From: PALSA-505 sp036495485 | GTDB lineage: Bacteria; Actinomycetota; Actinomycetes; Streptosporangiales; Streptosporangiaceae | NCBI GenBank assembly: GCA_036495485.1 | Contig: DASXMU010000087.1 | Coordinates: forward strand, 1-64,000 | Direction of reading: 5' to 3' | Length of the DNA stretch: 64,000 nt | Part shown: in pieces, positions 33,857 through 41,925 of the stretch | Numbering within the stretch: position 1 is the stretch's first letter | Layout of the letters: each line of letters starts with the position of its first letter | Position numbers and translations under genes: made by a program | The notes under the pieces: generated by a model | Databases searched by the model: none | What the model was told of the DNA's origin: nothing | The model's input: the letters and a program-made list of their open reading frames with translations, nothing else

Positions 33857-35257
33857 ATGATCCAGGATTCGCCGGACGCGGCTGGTTCAGCAGAGGCGCG
33901 GCCGGACACACCCTGGCCCGGCGCGCATGGCCCGGCCAATCCTTACGCCCAAGGCGGGTACGCCCAGGGCTCGCACCCGCAGGGCTCTTACCCCCAGGGC
34001 TCGTACCCCCAGGGCTCGTACCCCCAGGGCTCGTATGGCCAGGGCGGGTATGCGCAGGGCGGGTATCCGCACGACCCCTACAACCCCTATGCCCAGTACG
34101 GCGGCCCGTACGGCCCGGGTGGCCCTGGCTCTGGTGGTCCCGGTGGCCCTGGGACGCCGCCGGGTGACCCGGGCAAGCACGGCGGGCCGCTGTGGCGGCG
34201 GCCGCACGTCCGGATGATGGCCGCGACCGCGGCGGTCGCCCTGGCCGCGGGAGCTGGCTCCACCCTGGCGCTGACCGCGGCGGGTGCCAGCACGCTGACC
34301 ACCGCCCAGGTCGTCGCCAAGACCGACCCCGGCATCGTCGACGTGGTCTCCAGCCTCGGCTATCAGAACGGCACCTCGGCCGGCACCGGGATCGTGCTCA
34401 CCTCCAACGGTGAGGTGCTCACCAACAACCACGTCATCAACGGCGCCACCGCGATCAAGGTCAGGGACGTGGGCAACAACCGCGTCTACTCCGCGAAGGT
34501 CGTCGGCTACAGCCAGTCCAACGACGTCGCGGTGCTGCAGCTGTCGGGTGCCTCGGGCCTGACCACCGCCAGCCTCGGCGACTCCTCGACCGTCAAGACC
34601 GGCGACAAGGTCGTGGCCATCGGCAACGCCGAGGGACTGAACAGCACGCCGTCGGTGGCGACCGGCAAGGTGACGGCGCTCAACCGGTCGATCACCGCCA
34701 GCGATGAGGCCGCCGGTACCGCCGAGCGGCTCAAGGGGCTCATCGAGACCAACGCGGGCATCCAGCCCGGCGACTCGGGCGGCCCGCTGACCAACACCCA
34801 CGGCCAGGTCGTCGGCATCGACACCGCGGGGTCCTCCGGCTCCACCCAGCTCAGCTCGGCGGAGGCGACCCAGGCGTTCACCATCCCGATCAACCAGGCG
34901 CTCACCGTCGCCCGGCAGATCGAGGGTGGCACGTCCTCGGCAACCGTGCACATCGGCTCCACCGCCTTCCTGGGCGTCCAGGTCAGCTCCTCGTCGGCCG
35001 TGCCGGGCTTCGGCGGCGGCACCGGCAGCGGGGCGGCGGTCGCCGGGGTCGCGCAGGGCACGCCCGCTGCCACCGCCGGCCTGGCCGCCGGTGACACGAT
35101 CACCTCGCTGGCCGGCCACAGCATCACCTCGGCGGACCAGATCCGTTCGGTGCTGACCCACTACCACCCAGGCAACAAGGTCGGCATCGTCTGGACCGAC
35201 CAGACCGGCGCCAGCCACAGCGCCACCCTTGTCCTCGGCTCAGGCCCGGCCGGGTGA
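33857..35257 (+). CDS. HtrA/DegP-like serine protease with N-terminal Gln/Gly/Tyr repeats and PDZ domain
   Basis: 466 residues. Cytosolic N-terminus of about 110 residues is a low-complexity tail with tandem YPQGS units (30-70), then one transmembrane helix (MMAATAAVALAAGAGSTLAL). The S1C protease domain has its triad at His192 (TNNHVI), Asp223 (SNDVAVL) and Ser307 (GDSGGPL). A C-terminal PDZ domain (about 370-460) is present. It degrades or refolds damaged envelope proteins outside the membrane. AGGGAG lies 8 nt before the ATG. Pro/Gly/Tyr tails of this kind occur in actinomycete membrane proteins and may drive clustering. Confidence 0.94.
   Translation: MIQDSPDAAGSAEARPDTPWPGAHGPANPYAQGGYAQGSHPQGSYPQGSYPQGSYPQGSYGQGGYAQGGYPHDPYNPYAQYGGPYGPGGPGSGGPGGPGTPPGDPGKHGGPLWRRPHVRMMAATAAVALAAGAGSTLALTAAGASTLTTAQVVAKTDPGIVDVVSSLGYQNGTSAGTGIVLTSNGEVLTNNHVINGATAIKVRDVGNNRVYSAKVVGYSQSNDVAVLQLSGASGLTTASLGDSSTVKTGDKVVAIGNAEGLNSTPSVATGKVTALNRSITASDEAAGTAERLKGLIETNAGIQPGDSGGPLTNTHGQVVGIDTAGSSGSTQLSSAEATQAFTIPINQALTVARQIEGGTSSATVHIGSTAFLGVQVSSSSAVPGFGGGTGSGAAVAGVAQGTPAATAGLAAGDTITSLAGHSITSADQIRSVLTHYHPGNKVGIVWTDQTGASHSATLVLGSGPAG
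33945..34067 (+). repeat. 15-bp tandem repeat in the HtrA gene
   Basis: The unit TACCCCCAGGGCTCG (YPQGS) is repeated in frame, four near-exact copies in the middle and more diverged YAQGG units on each side. Multiples of 15 bp keep the frame, so copy number can change without breaking the gene. Confidence 0.8.
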
Positions 35258-35275
35258 GGGAACCCGGCCCAGTTC

Positions 35276-35313
35276 GCCGCAGCCCCAGCAGAGCCTCACG
35301 CTGGGGCTGCGGC
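35276..35313 (+). terminator. Terminator after the HtrA gene
   Basis: GCCGCAGCCCCAGC (35276-35289) pairs perfectly with GCTGGGGCTGCGGC (35300-35313), followed by CTTT. It lies 19 nt past the stop and also faces the end of the converging G1 peptidase gene. Confidence 0.8.
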
Positions 35314-35368
35314 CTTTGCGCGGGTCATCCGCGTGTTGCGGGTGAGCGTCTAAATCCAGGCCCGATGG

Positions 35369-36154
35369 TCAGTGATGGAGCCAGGTGATCGAGAAGGTCC
35401 CGCTGGACAGAGGTGACTCGTGGGACAGCGGGGTGTTTCTGCGCTCCAGCGTGGTCTTGTGCACGTTCCCGGCGGAGGCGAGCGGGGATCCGCCGACCGT
35501 GATGCTGCTGAACGTGACGGTGTTGAAGTCGGGTACCGGTGGTGCGCCGCCGCTGCCGACGTCCTCCAGGATCGCCTCGGCGGACGTCTTCTGCGGCGGG
35601 TTCTGCGGCGTCCGCTTGAAGGTCTTGGTCCAGCCGGTGGCGGTGTCGCGCTCGGTCAGGGTCCAGGTGCCATTCGACACGCTCACCGAGGCTGTCATGG
35701 TGTCGCCAGCGTGCACGGTCTCCTTGAAGTAGTCGGACGGGCCCGGGTACATCTCGACCCAGGGGTGGTAGCTGTCGACGCCGTTGATGCAGTCGAGGTC
35801 GATGCCGATCTGCTCGACCGTGCCGTTGCTCCAGCCGTCGATGCCGATCCACGGGGACGCGTCCCCACCGCCGTGGGCGCAGTTCATCGTGGGGATGTTC
35901 CAGCTACCCGTGATCTTCTTGTAGGGGCCTGTGCCGGTGATCGCGTAGCCTCCCCACGTCTGGTCCGAGTGGCTGACGCCGCGAGGCAGGGAATGGGTCA
36001 GGGGTACAGCGGCCGCCTGCGCCGCCGCTGGTGACAAGGCGGCCACGCCGGGGACCGCGATCGTGAGCGCCGCCAGTCCTGAGGTGATCGGCCGCCGGCA
36101 GGCAAGAAGCCATGGGCTTCGCTCGCTGCCTGAGCCTGTCCTCTCGCTCCGCAC
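35369..36154 (-). CDS. Secreted G1-family glutamic peptidase (eqolisin-like)
   Basis: 261 residues. Signal-like N-terminus (SGLAALTIAVPGVAALSPAA). Mature part shows the G1 beta-sandwich pattern: TWGGYAITGTGPYKKITGSW, SPWIGIDGWSNGTVEQIGID with the catalytic Gln115, SYHPWVEMYPGPSDYF, and KTSAEAILEDVG with the catalytic Glu193 (Gln53 and Glu136 in scytalidoglutamic peptidase). These enzymes were found in fungi and work best at very low pH; bacterial forms are less studied. Little room exists for a long propeptide. The start is GTG with AAGGGG about 8 nt upstream. Stands alone; converges on HtrA. Confidence 0.88.
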   Translation of the reverse strand: MRSERTGSGSERSPWLLACRRPITSGLAALTIAVPGVAALSPAAAQAAAVPLTHSLPRGVSHSDQTWGGYAITGTGPYKKITGSWNIPTMNCAHGGGDASPWIGIDGWSNGTVEQIGIDLDCINGVDSYHPWVEMYPGPSDYFKETVHAGDTMTASVSVSNGTWTLTERDTATGWTKTFKRTPQNPPQKTSAEAILEDVGSGGAPPVPDFNTVTFSSITVGGSPLASAGNVHKTTLERRNTPLSHESPLSSGTFSITWLHH

Positions 36155-36505
36155 CAGTTGATCCCCTTTCGTGTCGTGATCGCTGTGAGGCGATTTGTCA
36201 CGTTCACTTCCAGAGGAGCAGTGTATGGGGTTATCTGTCAGTTACGAGGCGTACTGATGTGATCTACAGCGGAAGGGACAGGTGGGGCGGGCTGGTCTCA
36301 GTGGCTTCCCAGCGGCTTCTCAGTGACGTTGATCGCCCGCTTTCAGGTGGATGGTTTCGAGCCCCAGCAGCGGGGGCTACGCTCACCGCAAAAACGCTTG
36401 CGTTCGTCATCCGGTCCGCACTATTCTTTTCTTGTAGCCACATTTCAGGCGTTGTGAGAACTGCTTTCTGAAATGGTAACGGCCTATTTGGGTTACCTAT
36501 TTTCC
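36155..36505. other. Non-coding spacer
   Basis: About 350 bp between the divergent G1 peptidase and MFS genes. An A/T-rich patch at about 36410-36440 (minus strand AAGAAAAGAATAG followed by GCGGACCGG) may be a weak relative of the dispersed repeat. Nothing else was recognised. Confidence 0.4.
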
Positions 36506-36543
36506 TTGAAATCTTGCCTTTGGCCGCCGTATTATCCGGCAAA
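36506..36543 (+). promoter_or_regulatory. Strong sigma-70-type promoter for a leaderless MFS mRNA
   Basis: TTGAAA (36506-36511), an 18-bp spacer, and TATTAT (36530-36535), with the ATG 7 nt later. Both hexamers are near consensus. Transcription would start at or next to the ATG, and no Shine-Dalgarno is present. Confidence 0.7.
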
Positions 36544-37865
36544 TGAAGCTGCTTACCCGGCTGGTCGTCGATCTCACTCCGCTGAGGCAATCTGCGGCAT
36601 TTCGCCGTCTCTGGATCGGCAGCGGGCTGTCGTCCGTCGGCGGCCAGATGACCAACTATGCCGTGGTGCTGCAGGTGTTCCGGCTGACCCACAGTTCGCT
36701 GGATGTCGGGCTGATCGGACTCCTCATCGCCGTGCCCGCCATCGTGATCGCGATGGCCGGTGGCGCCTTCGCGGACGCGACCGACCGGCGCACCCTGGTG
36801 CTCGTGGCGACCAGCCTGCAGGTAGGCGTGTCGGGGATGCTCGCCTTCCAGGCGTTCGCCGGGCTGAACCAGGTCTGGCTGCTGTACTGCCTGGTCACCC
36901 TGCAGTCGGTCATCGGCGCGGTGAACGCGCCGGCCAGGAGCACCTTCATGCCGAGCCTGCTGCCCCGCGGCCAGTTGCCCGCCGGGTCCGCGCTGCAGAT
37001 GCTGACGATGCACGGCAGCCTGACGATCGGGCCGGCGCTGGCCGGCCTGATCACCACCGCTTACGGGCTGAAGGCCTGTTATCTGATCGACGCGATCAGC
37101 TTCGGTTTCTCGCTTTACGGCGTTGGCCGGCTGCCGCGCATGCGCCCGCACGGCGGGGATTCGCGGCCAGGATTGCGCACCATCGCTACGGGTCTGCGGT
37201 TCATTGCCGGGCGGCGGGAGATACTCGGCGCATTCGCCGCTGACATGAGCGCCACCTTCCTCGGGATGCCTTTCGCCCTGTTCCCGGCCATCAACGCCGA
37301 GCGCTTCGGTGGCCATCCGGAAACCCTCGGCCTGATGACCACGGCGATCGCGGTCGGCGGGATCCTCGGCTCCGCACTGTCCGGCCCGGTCGGCCGGGTG
37401 CGCAGGCAAGGCCTCGGCATGCTCGCCGGGGGAGTGGTGTGGGGGGTCGGCCTGGTCGGCTTTGGCCTGGCCAGCGTGTTCTGGCTGGCCTTCTTCACCC
37501 TGGTCATCGCCGGTACCGGCGACGTCGTCTCGGTGGTGCTGCGGACCGCGCTCGTCCAGGGGGCGACGCCCGATGAGCTGCGCGGCCGGGTCTCGGCGGC
37601 CAACTATGCGGTAGGCGCCGGGGTGCCCCAGCTCGGCAACTTCCGCGCCGGTCTCGTGGCGGATCTGACCTCACCTACCGCGGGCGTGATCGGCGGTGGG
37701 ATCGCCGCCGCCGCTGGCGCGGTGCTGATCGGCCTGCTGATCCCCTCGCTGGTACGGTTCCGTACGCAGCCCGCCGTCCCGGCCGCCCCGGCCCACAGCC
37801 CGCCTGCGGAAAGCCTCACCGGGCAGCGCCGGGAAGCTGATACAGCAGCAAATATGTTTCCGTAG
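36543..37865 (+). CDS. MFS transporter (EntS-like MFS_3 exporter)
   Basis: 440 residues, about 12 membrane helices. Starts with FRRLWIGSGLSSVGGQMTNY as in the EntS/MFS_3 group, with the inter-helix motif GGAFADATDRRTLV and a central loop of about 30 residues. VLRTALVQGATPDELRGRVS is the second conserved motif of this group. Such carriers export siderophores or drugs using the proton gradient; the substrate is unknown and no siderophore genes are near. The C-terminal tail is Pro/Ala-rich. Expressed from the leaderless promoter described separately. Confidence 0.92.
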   Translation: MKLLTRLVVDLTPLRQSAAFRRLWIGSGLSSVGGQMTNYAVVLQVFRLTHSSLDVGLIGLLIAVPAIVIAMAGGAFADATDRRTLVLVATSLQVGVSGMLAFQAFAGLNQVWLLYCLVTLQSVIGAVNAPARSTFMPSLLPRGQLPAGSALQMLTMHGSLTIGPALAGLITTAYGLKACYLIDAISFGFSLYGVGRLPRMRPHGGDSRPGLRTIATGLRFIAGRREILGAFAADMSATFLGMPFALFPAINAERFGGHPETLGLMTTAIAVGGILGSALSGPVGRVRRQGLGMLAGGVVWGVGLVGFGLASVFWLAFFTLVIAGTGDVVSVVLRTALVQGATPDELRGRVSAANYAVGAGVPQLGNFRAGLVADLTSPTAGVIGGGIAAAAGAVLIGLLIPSLVRFRTQPAVPAAPAHSPPAESLTGQRREADTAANMFP

Positions 37866-37946
37866 GTAGCGAAATCGGATGAGTGGCTCACATTGATACC
37901 CTCGGTGCGGTAATAGGCCGCTGACCCGATTTGTCGTTGCGGGTGA

Positions 37947-38462
37947 TCAGGCGGCTGGGATATCCGTGCGGCACCGTGGGCAAGTGGTGGGCGGGTCGGT
38001 TTCGGCCATGGTGCCGCACCGCGGGCACACCCGGTGCAGCCAGCAGGCCGGATCGCCGCCGCGCTCCTCCTCGTAGCCGGCCCTCGCCGGGCCCGGGCTG
38101 GCGGCCGGTGCTTCCCGCAGCCGCTCGGCCAGGTCGGCGGCCTGGCTGTGCTCGAGGTCCTTGGTGGCCGTCAGCAGCGTGACCGTCCCGGCGGCGGCCA
38201 GTTCACGCAGATGCCGCAGCGCCCCGGCCCGCTCCTGCTCCAGCAGTTCATCGCCATAGCGGCTGCGGAACTCGGCGAACTTGGCCGGGTCGTGGCCGTA
38301 CCACCGCCGCAGTTCGTCGGACGGCGCCACTGCCTTGAGCCACTCGTCGATGTGAGCGGCGTCCTTGGCCAGCCCGCGTGGCCACAGCCGGTCGACCAGT
38401 ACCCGCGTGCCGTCGGAGGCCTGCGGCTCCTCGTACACCCGGCGCGCCCGTACCTCTGGCAT
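37947..38462 (-). CDS. DUF488 family protein with C-terminal zinc ribbon
   Basis: 171 residues from ATG 38462 (GGAGG just upstream; the GTG 12 nt earlier overlaps it). DUF488 core: RRVYEEPQASDGTRVLVDRL, WPRGLAKDAAHIDEWLKAVA, PSDELRRWYGHDPAKFAEFR and TLLTATKDLEHSQAADLAE. The last 35 residues add CPRCGTMAETDPPTTCPRCR, a four-cysteine zinc ribbon not found in short DUF488 proteins. DUF488 function is unsettled; a role in DNA or stress metabolism has been proposed. The same-strand neighbour at 38479 lies just 16 nt upstream, so they may share an mRNA. Confidence 0.88.
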   Translation of the reverse strand: MPEVRARRVYEEPQASDGTRVLVDRLWPRGLAKDAAHIDEWLKAVAPSDELRRWYGHDPAKFAEFRSRYGDELLEQERAGALRHLRELAAAGTVTLLTATKDLEHSQAADLAERLREAPAASPGPARAGYEEERGGDPACWLHRVCPRCGTMAETDPPTTCPRCRTDIPAA

Positions 38463-38478
38463 CCGTCCTCCCACGACC

Positions 38479-38799
38479 TCAGACGAAGATCCTCCGGGTG
38501 ATCACGCCGTGCCCGACGTTCCGTCCTCGCAACAGGTCGAACTCCTCGCCGGGAGCCAGGTAGTCCGCTGCGGTATCACCCAGCACGACGAGGGTAACCA
38601 CCACCTGGGAGGCGGTGGCAGCCGCCGCGTACGCCGGGGTGTCGCTGCTGCTGACCAGCGCGCTGAACAGCTGGTTGGCATGGGTTTCCCGGTGCGAGGC
38701 CCGCACCACCATACGGCAGGCCGGGCCGGGGAGCGCAGTATCGTTCCCAGCCGGCCGAGGTGCGAGCGTGACCGTGGCCTGGTACTTGTACCTTTTCAT
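38479..38799 (-). CDS. Conserved hypothetical protein, EF-Tu domain-III-like
   Basis: 106 residues. Beta-rich throughout; the end YLAPGEEFDLLRGRNVGHGV-ITRRIFV resembles the last strands of the elongation-factor Tu C-terminal barrel (GxxFxLxxGxxxVGxGVxTxxL). The N-terminal YKYQATVTLAPRP also fits a barrel strand. The ATG overlaps the TDT-transporter stop by 4 nt, so it is co-translated with the exporter. No GTPase domain. Function is unknown; a ligand-binding or protein-binding barrel is possible. Confidence 0.75.
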   Translation of the reverse strand: MKRYKYQATVTLAPRPAGNDTALPGPACRMVVRASHRETHANQLFSALVSSSDTPAYAAAATASQVVVTLVVLGDTAADYLAPGEEFDLLRGRNVGHGVITRRIFV

Positions 38800-39836
38800 C
38801 TGGCGGATCGCCACTCCTTCCTGCGGATCAGCGGCGCGGCGGCCATCGCCGCGAACGTGAGCGTCCAGGCGGCCACGGCGGCCCAGACGGCAGCCGCCCC
38901 GATGTGACGGACCAGCGGCAGCCCGGCTGCGGCGCCGAACTGCTGCCCGGCCATGGAGTACATGCCGAGCGGGAAGACCACGACCCACATGCCCGGCCAG
39001 TACCGCGGCCACGGCCCCGCGCGTAGCCCCGCGCGTAGCCGGGCCAGGGTCATCGCGGCCAGCACCGGGATCAGGCAGGTCGCCAGCACCCAGCAGGCAA
39101 CCGCGACGCCGGTGATCAGCGTGCGCCCGGTCATGACCGCTGGCGCGCCGGCCAGGCGCAGAATCCGGGCGGCGGCGAAGACGCTGATAGCAAGGGCTCC
39201 CATGGCTACCCAGTACGGCGCCCTAGAGTCGTCAGGGCCGAGCCTGGCGCGCAGCAGCCGGATCAGCACAAGCGTGGAGGTCACCAGGTACCCAGCCAGC
39301 CCGGCCGACCAGACGGCGATGGCCACGACCGCCGCCAGGCCAGCCGGCAGGACGCCGTCGGCCGCCAGGTAGGCCGCCGCGATCGCCAGCGACTGGGTGC
39401 CGACGGTCCACAGGTACCAGGTCCCATTGACCTCGGTGATCGCCGTCCTGCCCCGGGTGGCGAGGCGGACCGGGATCAGGCGGGTCAGCACCAGCCACGC
39501 GGCCAGCGCGGCCGCTGCCAGCATCGCTGCAGCACCCCTCTGGCCGGCGACGGCGAACCCGCCGGCAAGCACCACGCAGGCGGCGACGAAGGCGTAGGAG
39601 GTGAACGCCCGGCTCGGGCAGGCAAGGTCGGCGCGCAGGCTGGCCGGAGACGTCGCCGCCCGCAGGCACGAAGCTGACGCCAGCACCACGAACCCCGCCA
39701 CGGCAATCACCAGCAGCACCACCGACAGCCGGAGCTGACCGTCCTGGCGTAGCGCCCCCGACACGATTCCGGTCGCCATCACGAGCGCAAAATTGCCCAG
39801 GTCCGCCCCGCGCACCAGCACAGTAATATTTTCCAA
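38796..39836 (-). CDS. TDT-family transporter (TehA/Mae1-like)
   Basis: 346 residues, ten hydrophobic segments. Family features include LGNFALVMATGIVSGAL at the N-terminus, VNGTWYLWTVGTQSLAIAAA in the middle and YWPGMWVVVFPLGMYSMAGQ near the end. The TDT family carries C4-dicarboxylates, sulfite or tellurite-related anions, and TehA-type members resemble plant SLAC1 anion channels. The substrate is not set by sequence. It is divergent from a MarR gene with a perfect palindrome between them, so MarR probably controls it. The gene downstream (38479) overlaps by 4 nt. Confidence 0.9.
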   Translation of the reverse strand: MENITVLVRGADLGNFALVMATGIVSGALRQDGQLRLSVVLLVIAVAGFVVLASASCLRAATSPASLRADLACPSRAFTSYAFVAACVVLAGGFAVAGQRGAAAMLAAAALAAWLVLTRLIPVRLATRGRTAITEVNGTWYLWTVGTQSLAIAAAYLAADGVLPAGLAAVVAIAVWSAGLAGYLVTSTLVLIRLLRARLGPDDSRAPYWVAMGALAISVFAAARILRLAGAPAVMTGRTLITGVAVACWVLATCLIPVLAAMTLARLRAGLRAGPWPRYWPGMWVVVFPLGMYSMAGQQFGAAAGLPLVRHIGAAAVWAAVAAWTLTFAAMAAAPLIRRKEWRSAR

Positions 39837-39844
39837 TACATTTA

Positions 39845-39859
39845 TATCGTAACACGATA
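39845..39859. promoter_or_regulatory. Palindromic MarR operator candidate
   Basis: TATCGT-AAC-ACGATA is a perfect 6-bp inverted repeat with a 3-nt centre, in the 40-bp gap between the TDT gene (minus) and marR (plus). Size, A/T content and place are as expected for a MarR dimer site that would control both genes. Confidence 0.7.
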
Positions 39860-39876
39860 GATGATCGGGGACCTGG

Positions 39877-40302
39877 ATGCAGCAGCTCAGCCAAGAGGAC
39901 TACGAGAACCTGCTCGCCTTCCGGATCAGCCTGCGCCGGTTCCAGCACTGGTCGCAGGCGCAAGCCCGCGCCGTCGGCCTGACCCCGGCGCAGCACCAGC
40001 TCCTGCTCGCGATCAAGGGCCACCAAGGCGAGCAGGGCCCGGCCATCGGCGATCTGGCCGGCTACCTGCTGCTGCGGCCGCACAGCACGGTCGAGCTCGT
40101 CGACCGCGCCGAGGCGGCCGGGCTGGTGGACCGCTGGTCCGACAGCGCCGACGGCCGTGTCACCCGGGTCCGCCTGAACTCGGCCGGCGATCAGGCACTG
40201 GCCCGGCTGTCCGCCGCGCACCTCGACGAGCTTCGCCGTCTCGCCCCGGTCCTCGATCAGCTCGTCGCCCAGGCCGCGCTCCCGCACCCCGCCGTCCCGT
40301 AG
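39877..40302 (+). CDS. MarR-family transcriptional regulator
   Basis: 141 residues. Winged helix with LTPAQHQLLLAIKGHQGEQG, PAIGDLAGYLLLRPHSTVEL, VDRAEAAGLVDRWSDSADGR, VTRVRLNSAG. Divergent from the TDT transporter, 40 bp apart, with a perfect palindrome in between; the simplest model is mutual repression relieved by a transported anion or phenolic ligand. GGGG about 8 nt before the ATG. No other target is visible. Confidence 0.92.
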   Translation: MQQLSQEDYENLLAFRISLRRFQHWSQAQARAVGLTPAQHQLLLAIKGHQGEQGPAIGDLAGYLLLRPHSTVELVDRAEAAGLVDRWSDSADGRVTRVRLNSAGDQALARLSAAHLDELRRLAPVLDQLVAQAALPHPAVP

Positions 40303-40351
40303 TCCGCTCCCCCCGCGACCTATGCGGGCAACGACTCCTCAGCGAGGACGG

Positions 40352-40678
40352 TTACCGGGCGGAGCCGCCCGCGATCTCGTAGGACCACAGCTCGCTGCTC
40401 ACCCCTACCGGGGCGGGTGCTTCGCCTCCGCCGCGTTCGGCCGCTGAGCGGTGACCGTGCTGGAAGGCGGGCGAGTGCAGCCAGGCCTGGAACGCGTCCT
40501 CGTCGCGCCAGCGGGTTACCACGAGCCAGGTGGTACGCCCATCGGCCGGCTTGAACAGCTCGAAGCCCTCGAAGCCGTCTTGGTCGTCGACGGCGCCGGC
40601 CCGGGCCGCGAACCGGCGGGCAAGCTCGTCGCCGCTGTCGGCGGGTACAGTAATCGCGTTGATCTTCACGACGGTCAT
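40352..40678 (-). CDS. MhuD/IsdG-like heme-degrading monooxygenase (ABM fold)
   Basis: 108 residues from ATG 40678. The N-terminus MTVVKINAITVPADSGDELA and WRDEDAFQAWLHSPAFQHGH strongly resemble mycobacterial MhuD. The catalytic Asn7 and Trp66 keep their exact numbers, and a His follows at 74 or 76 (His75 in MhuD, shifted by a one-residue gap). MhuD opens heme to free iron without making CO. Iron recovery from heme is the likely job, though small antibiotic-biosynthesis monooxygenases share the fold. CATTAT ends 6 nt before the ATG, implying a leaderless mRNA. No heme-uptake gene is nearby. Confidence 0.85.
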   Translation of the reverse strand: MTVVKINAITVPADSGDELARRFAARAGAVDDQDGFEGFELFKPADGRTTWLVVTRWRDEDAFQAWLHSPAFQHGHRSAAERGGGEAPAPVGVSSELWSYEIAGGSAR

Positions 40679-40727
40679 GTGCCGATAATGCCAGCTTCCA
40701 GGATTCGGCACGGGAGGGTGAGCTGCC

Positions 40728-41201
40728 ATGTCAAGTGACGAGTCACACGACTCATCGTTTGAGCTCGAGGACAGCGAGCCGGAGGACGACGGCGTGCTGG
40801 ACCCGTCGGACACGCTCGACGGCGACCCCGGGGACGACCCGCTGGACGCGGGCTACCTCCCGCCGGACCGCTGGTCGGCCGGTGAGCGCTTCGGCACGAC
40901 GCTGGCCGAAGAACGGGAAGGCGAGTCGCTCGACCAGCTGCTGGGCGAGGAGCAGCCCGACGCCGACCCCTATACAGAGGAAGATCAGCCGCAAGACGCG
41001 CCGCTGGCCAGCGACTACGCCGAGCCCAGGGCTGGGCGGCTGGTCGCCGAGGACGAGGGGGCGCACCCGGACACCGAGGCCGATCTGGTCGCCCGCGACT
41101 TCGGGATCGACGGCGGTGCCGCCTCGGCCGAGGAGGCGGCCGTTCACGTGGAGGACGAGCCCGACGACGGCTCCTACCGCGGGAGTGACGGCCTGGCCTA
41201 G
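40728..41201 (+). CDS. DUF5709 family acidic protein
   Basis: 157 residues, very acidic (long Asp/Glu runs) with the DUF5709 hallmark DAGYLPPDRWSAGERFGTTL-AEEREGESLDQLLGEEQPD. No signal peptide or membrane segment; probably largely disordered outside this motif. The function is unknown and the family is confined to actinomycetes. Divergent from the heme monooxygenase, 49 bp apart. A weak GGGAGGGTGAG precedes the ATG. Confidence 0.88.
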   Translation: MSSDESHDSSFELEDSEPEDDGVLDPSDTLDGDPGDDPLDAGYLPPDRWSAGERFGTTLAEEREGESLDQLLGEEQPDADPYTEEDQPQDAPLASDYAEPRAGRLVAEDEGAHPDTEADLVARDFGIDGGAASAEEAAVHVEDEPDDGSYRGSDGLA

Positions 41202-41509
41202 GGCAAGCAGCGGGTGTGCTGGGCGGTGGGGGCTGGAGCGCTGCCAGCACGGCCCGGGATGTCTCAGCTCCACGCTGCCCGGTGCCGCGCTTAATGATCT
41301 TGGCGGCTTTCGGTCAGATCGCCGGGCCGCTTTCGGCTACCGCCCTGCACCCGCGGCCGCCCGGCAGCGCTTTCGTGGTCGGCTTCAGCGGCCTGGCGCT
41401 GGCTCGGCGCCGATGTCGAGGCCGGCGCCGATGACTTCGTGGGTGAGAGATCTCGTGTCAGCGCTTCTCGGTATGCGTCTGTGCACATGGTGCGATCACC
41501 GGGGCGGGT
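41202..41509. other. Non-coding spacer
   Basis: 308 bp between converging genes. No gene, RNA or strong terminator stem was found. Confidence 0.4.
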
Positions 41510-41920
41510 TCAGCGCAGTTCCTGGATGCGGATCAGGTTGCCCGCGGGATCGCGGAAGGCGCAGTCGCGAATTCCGTACGGCTGGTCGACCGGCTCCTGG
41601 ACGACCTCGGCGTCGCTGGCCTGCAGCCGCTCGAAGGTGCCGTCGAGGTCCTTGGTGGCCAGGAGGATCCAGCCGTAGGTGCCCTTGGCCATCATCTCGG
41701 CGATGATGCGGCGCTCGTCGTCGGTGATGCCGGGGTCGGCGGCCGGCGGCGCCAGGAGGATGGACGTGCCGGGCTGGCCGGCCGGGCCGACCGTGATCCA
41801 GCGCATCTTGCCCTGCCCGACATCGCTGCGGACCTCGAAGCCGAGGGTGTCGCGGTAGAAGGCCAGGGAGGTGTCCGGGTCGTCGTGCGGGAGGAAGCTC
41901 GCGTGAATGGTGATGTCCAT
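41510..41920 (-). CDS. VOC-family (glyoxalase-like) protein
   Basis: 136 residues from ATG 41920. Two beta-alpha-beta-beta-beta units: DITIHASFLPHDDPDTSLAF, YRDTLGFEVRSDVGQGKMRW, and GTYGWILLATKDLDGTFERL, EPYGIRD-type FRDPAGNLIRIQE at the end. Metal ligands of active glyoxalase/dioxygenase members (His7 region and the final Glu) are plausible. It starts 5 nt after the AraC regulator stop, so both are on one mRNA. Substrate unknown; many such pairs deal with reactive electrophiles or antibiotics. Confidence 0.9.
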   Translation of the reverse strand: MDITIHASFLPHDDPDTSLAFYRDTLGFEVRSDVGQGKMRWITVGPAGQPGTSILLAPPAADPGITDDERRIIAEMMAKGTYGWILLATKDLDGTFERLQASDAEVVQEPVDQPYGIRDCAFRDPAGNLIRIQELR

Positions 41921-41925
41921 GGCGG

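Noticed and set aside
33945..34067. CRISPR-like array
   Set aside because: The 15-bp units are contiguous with no unique spacers and lie inside the HtrA coding frame.
36264..37409. Antisense frame over the MFS gene
   Set aside because: Gln/Arg/His-rich composition and no motifs; the MFS frame has clear membrane helices and a promoter.
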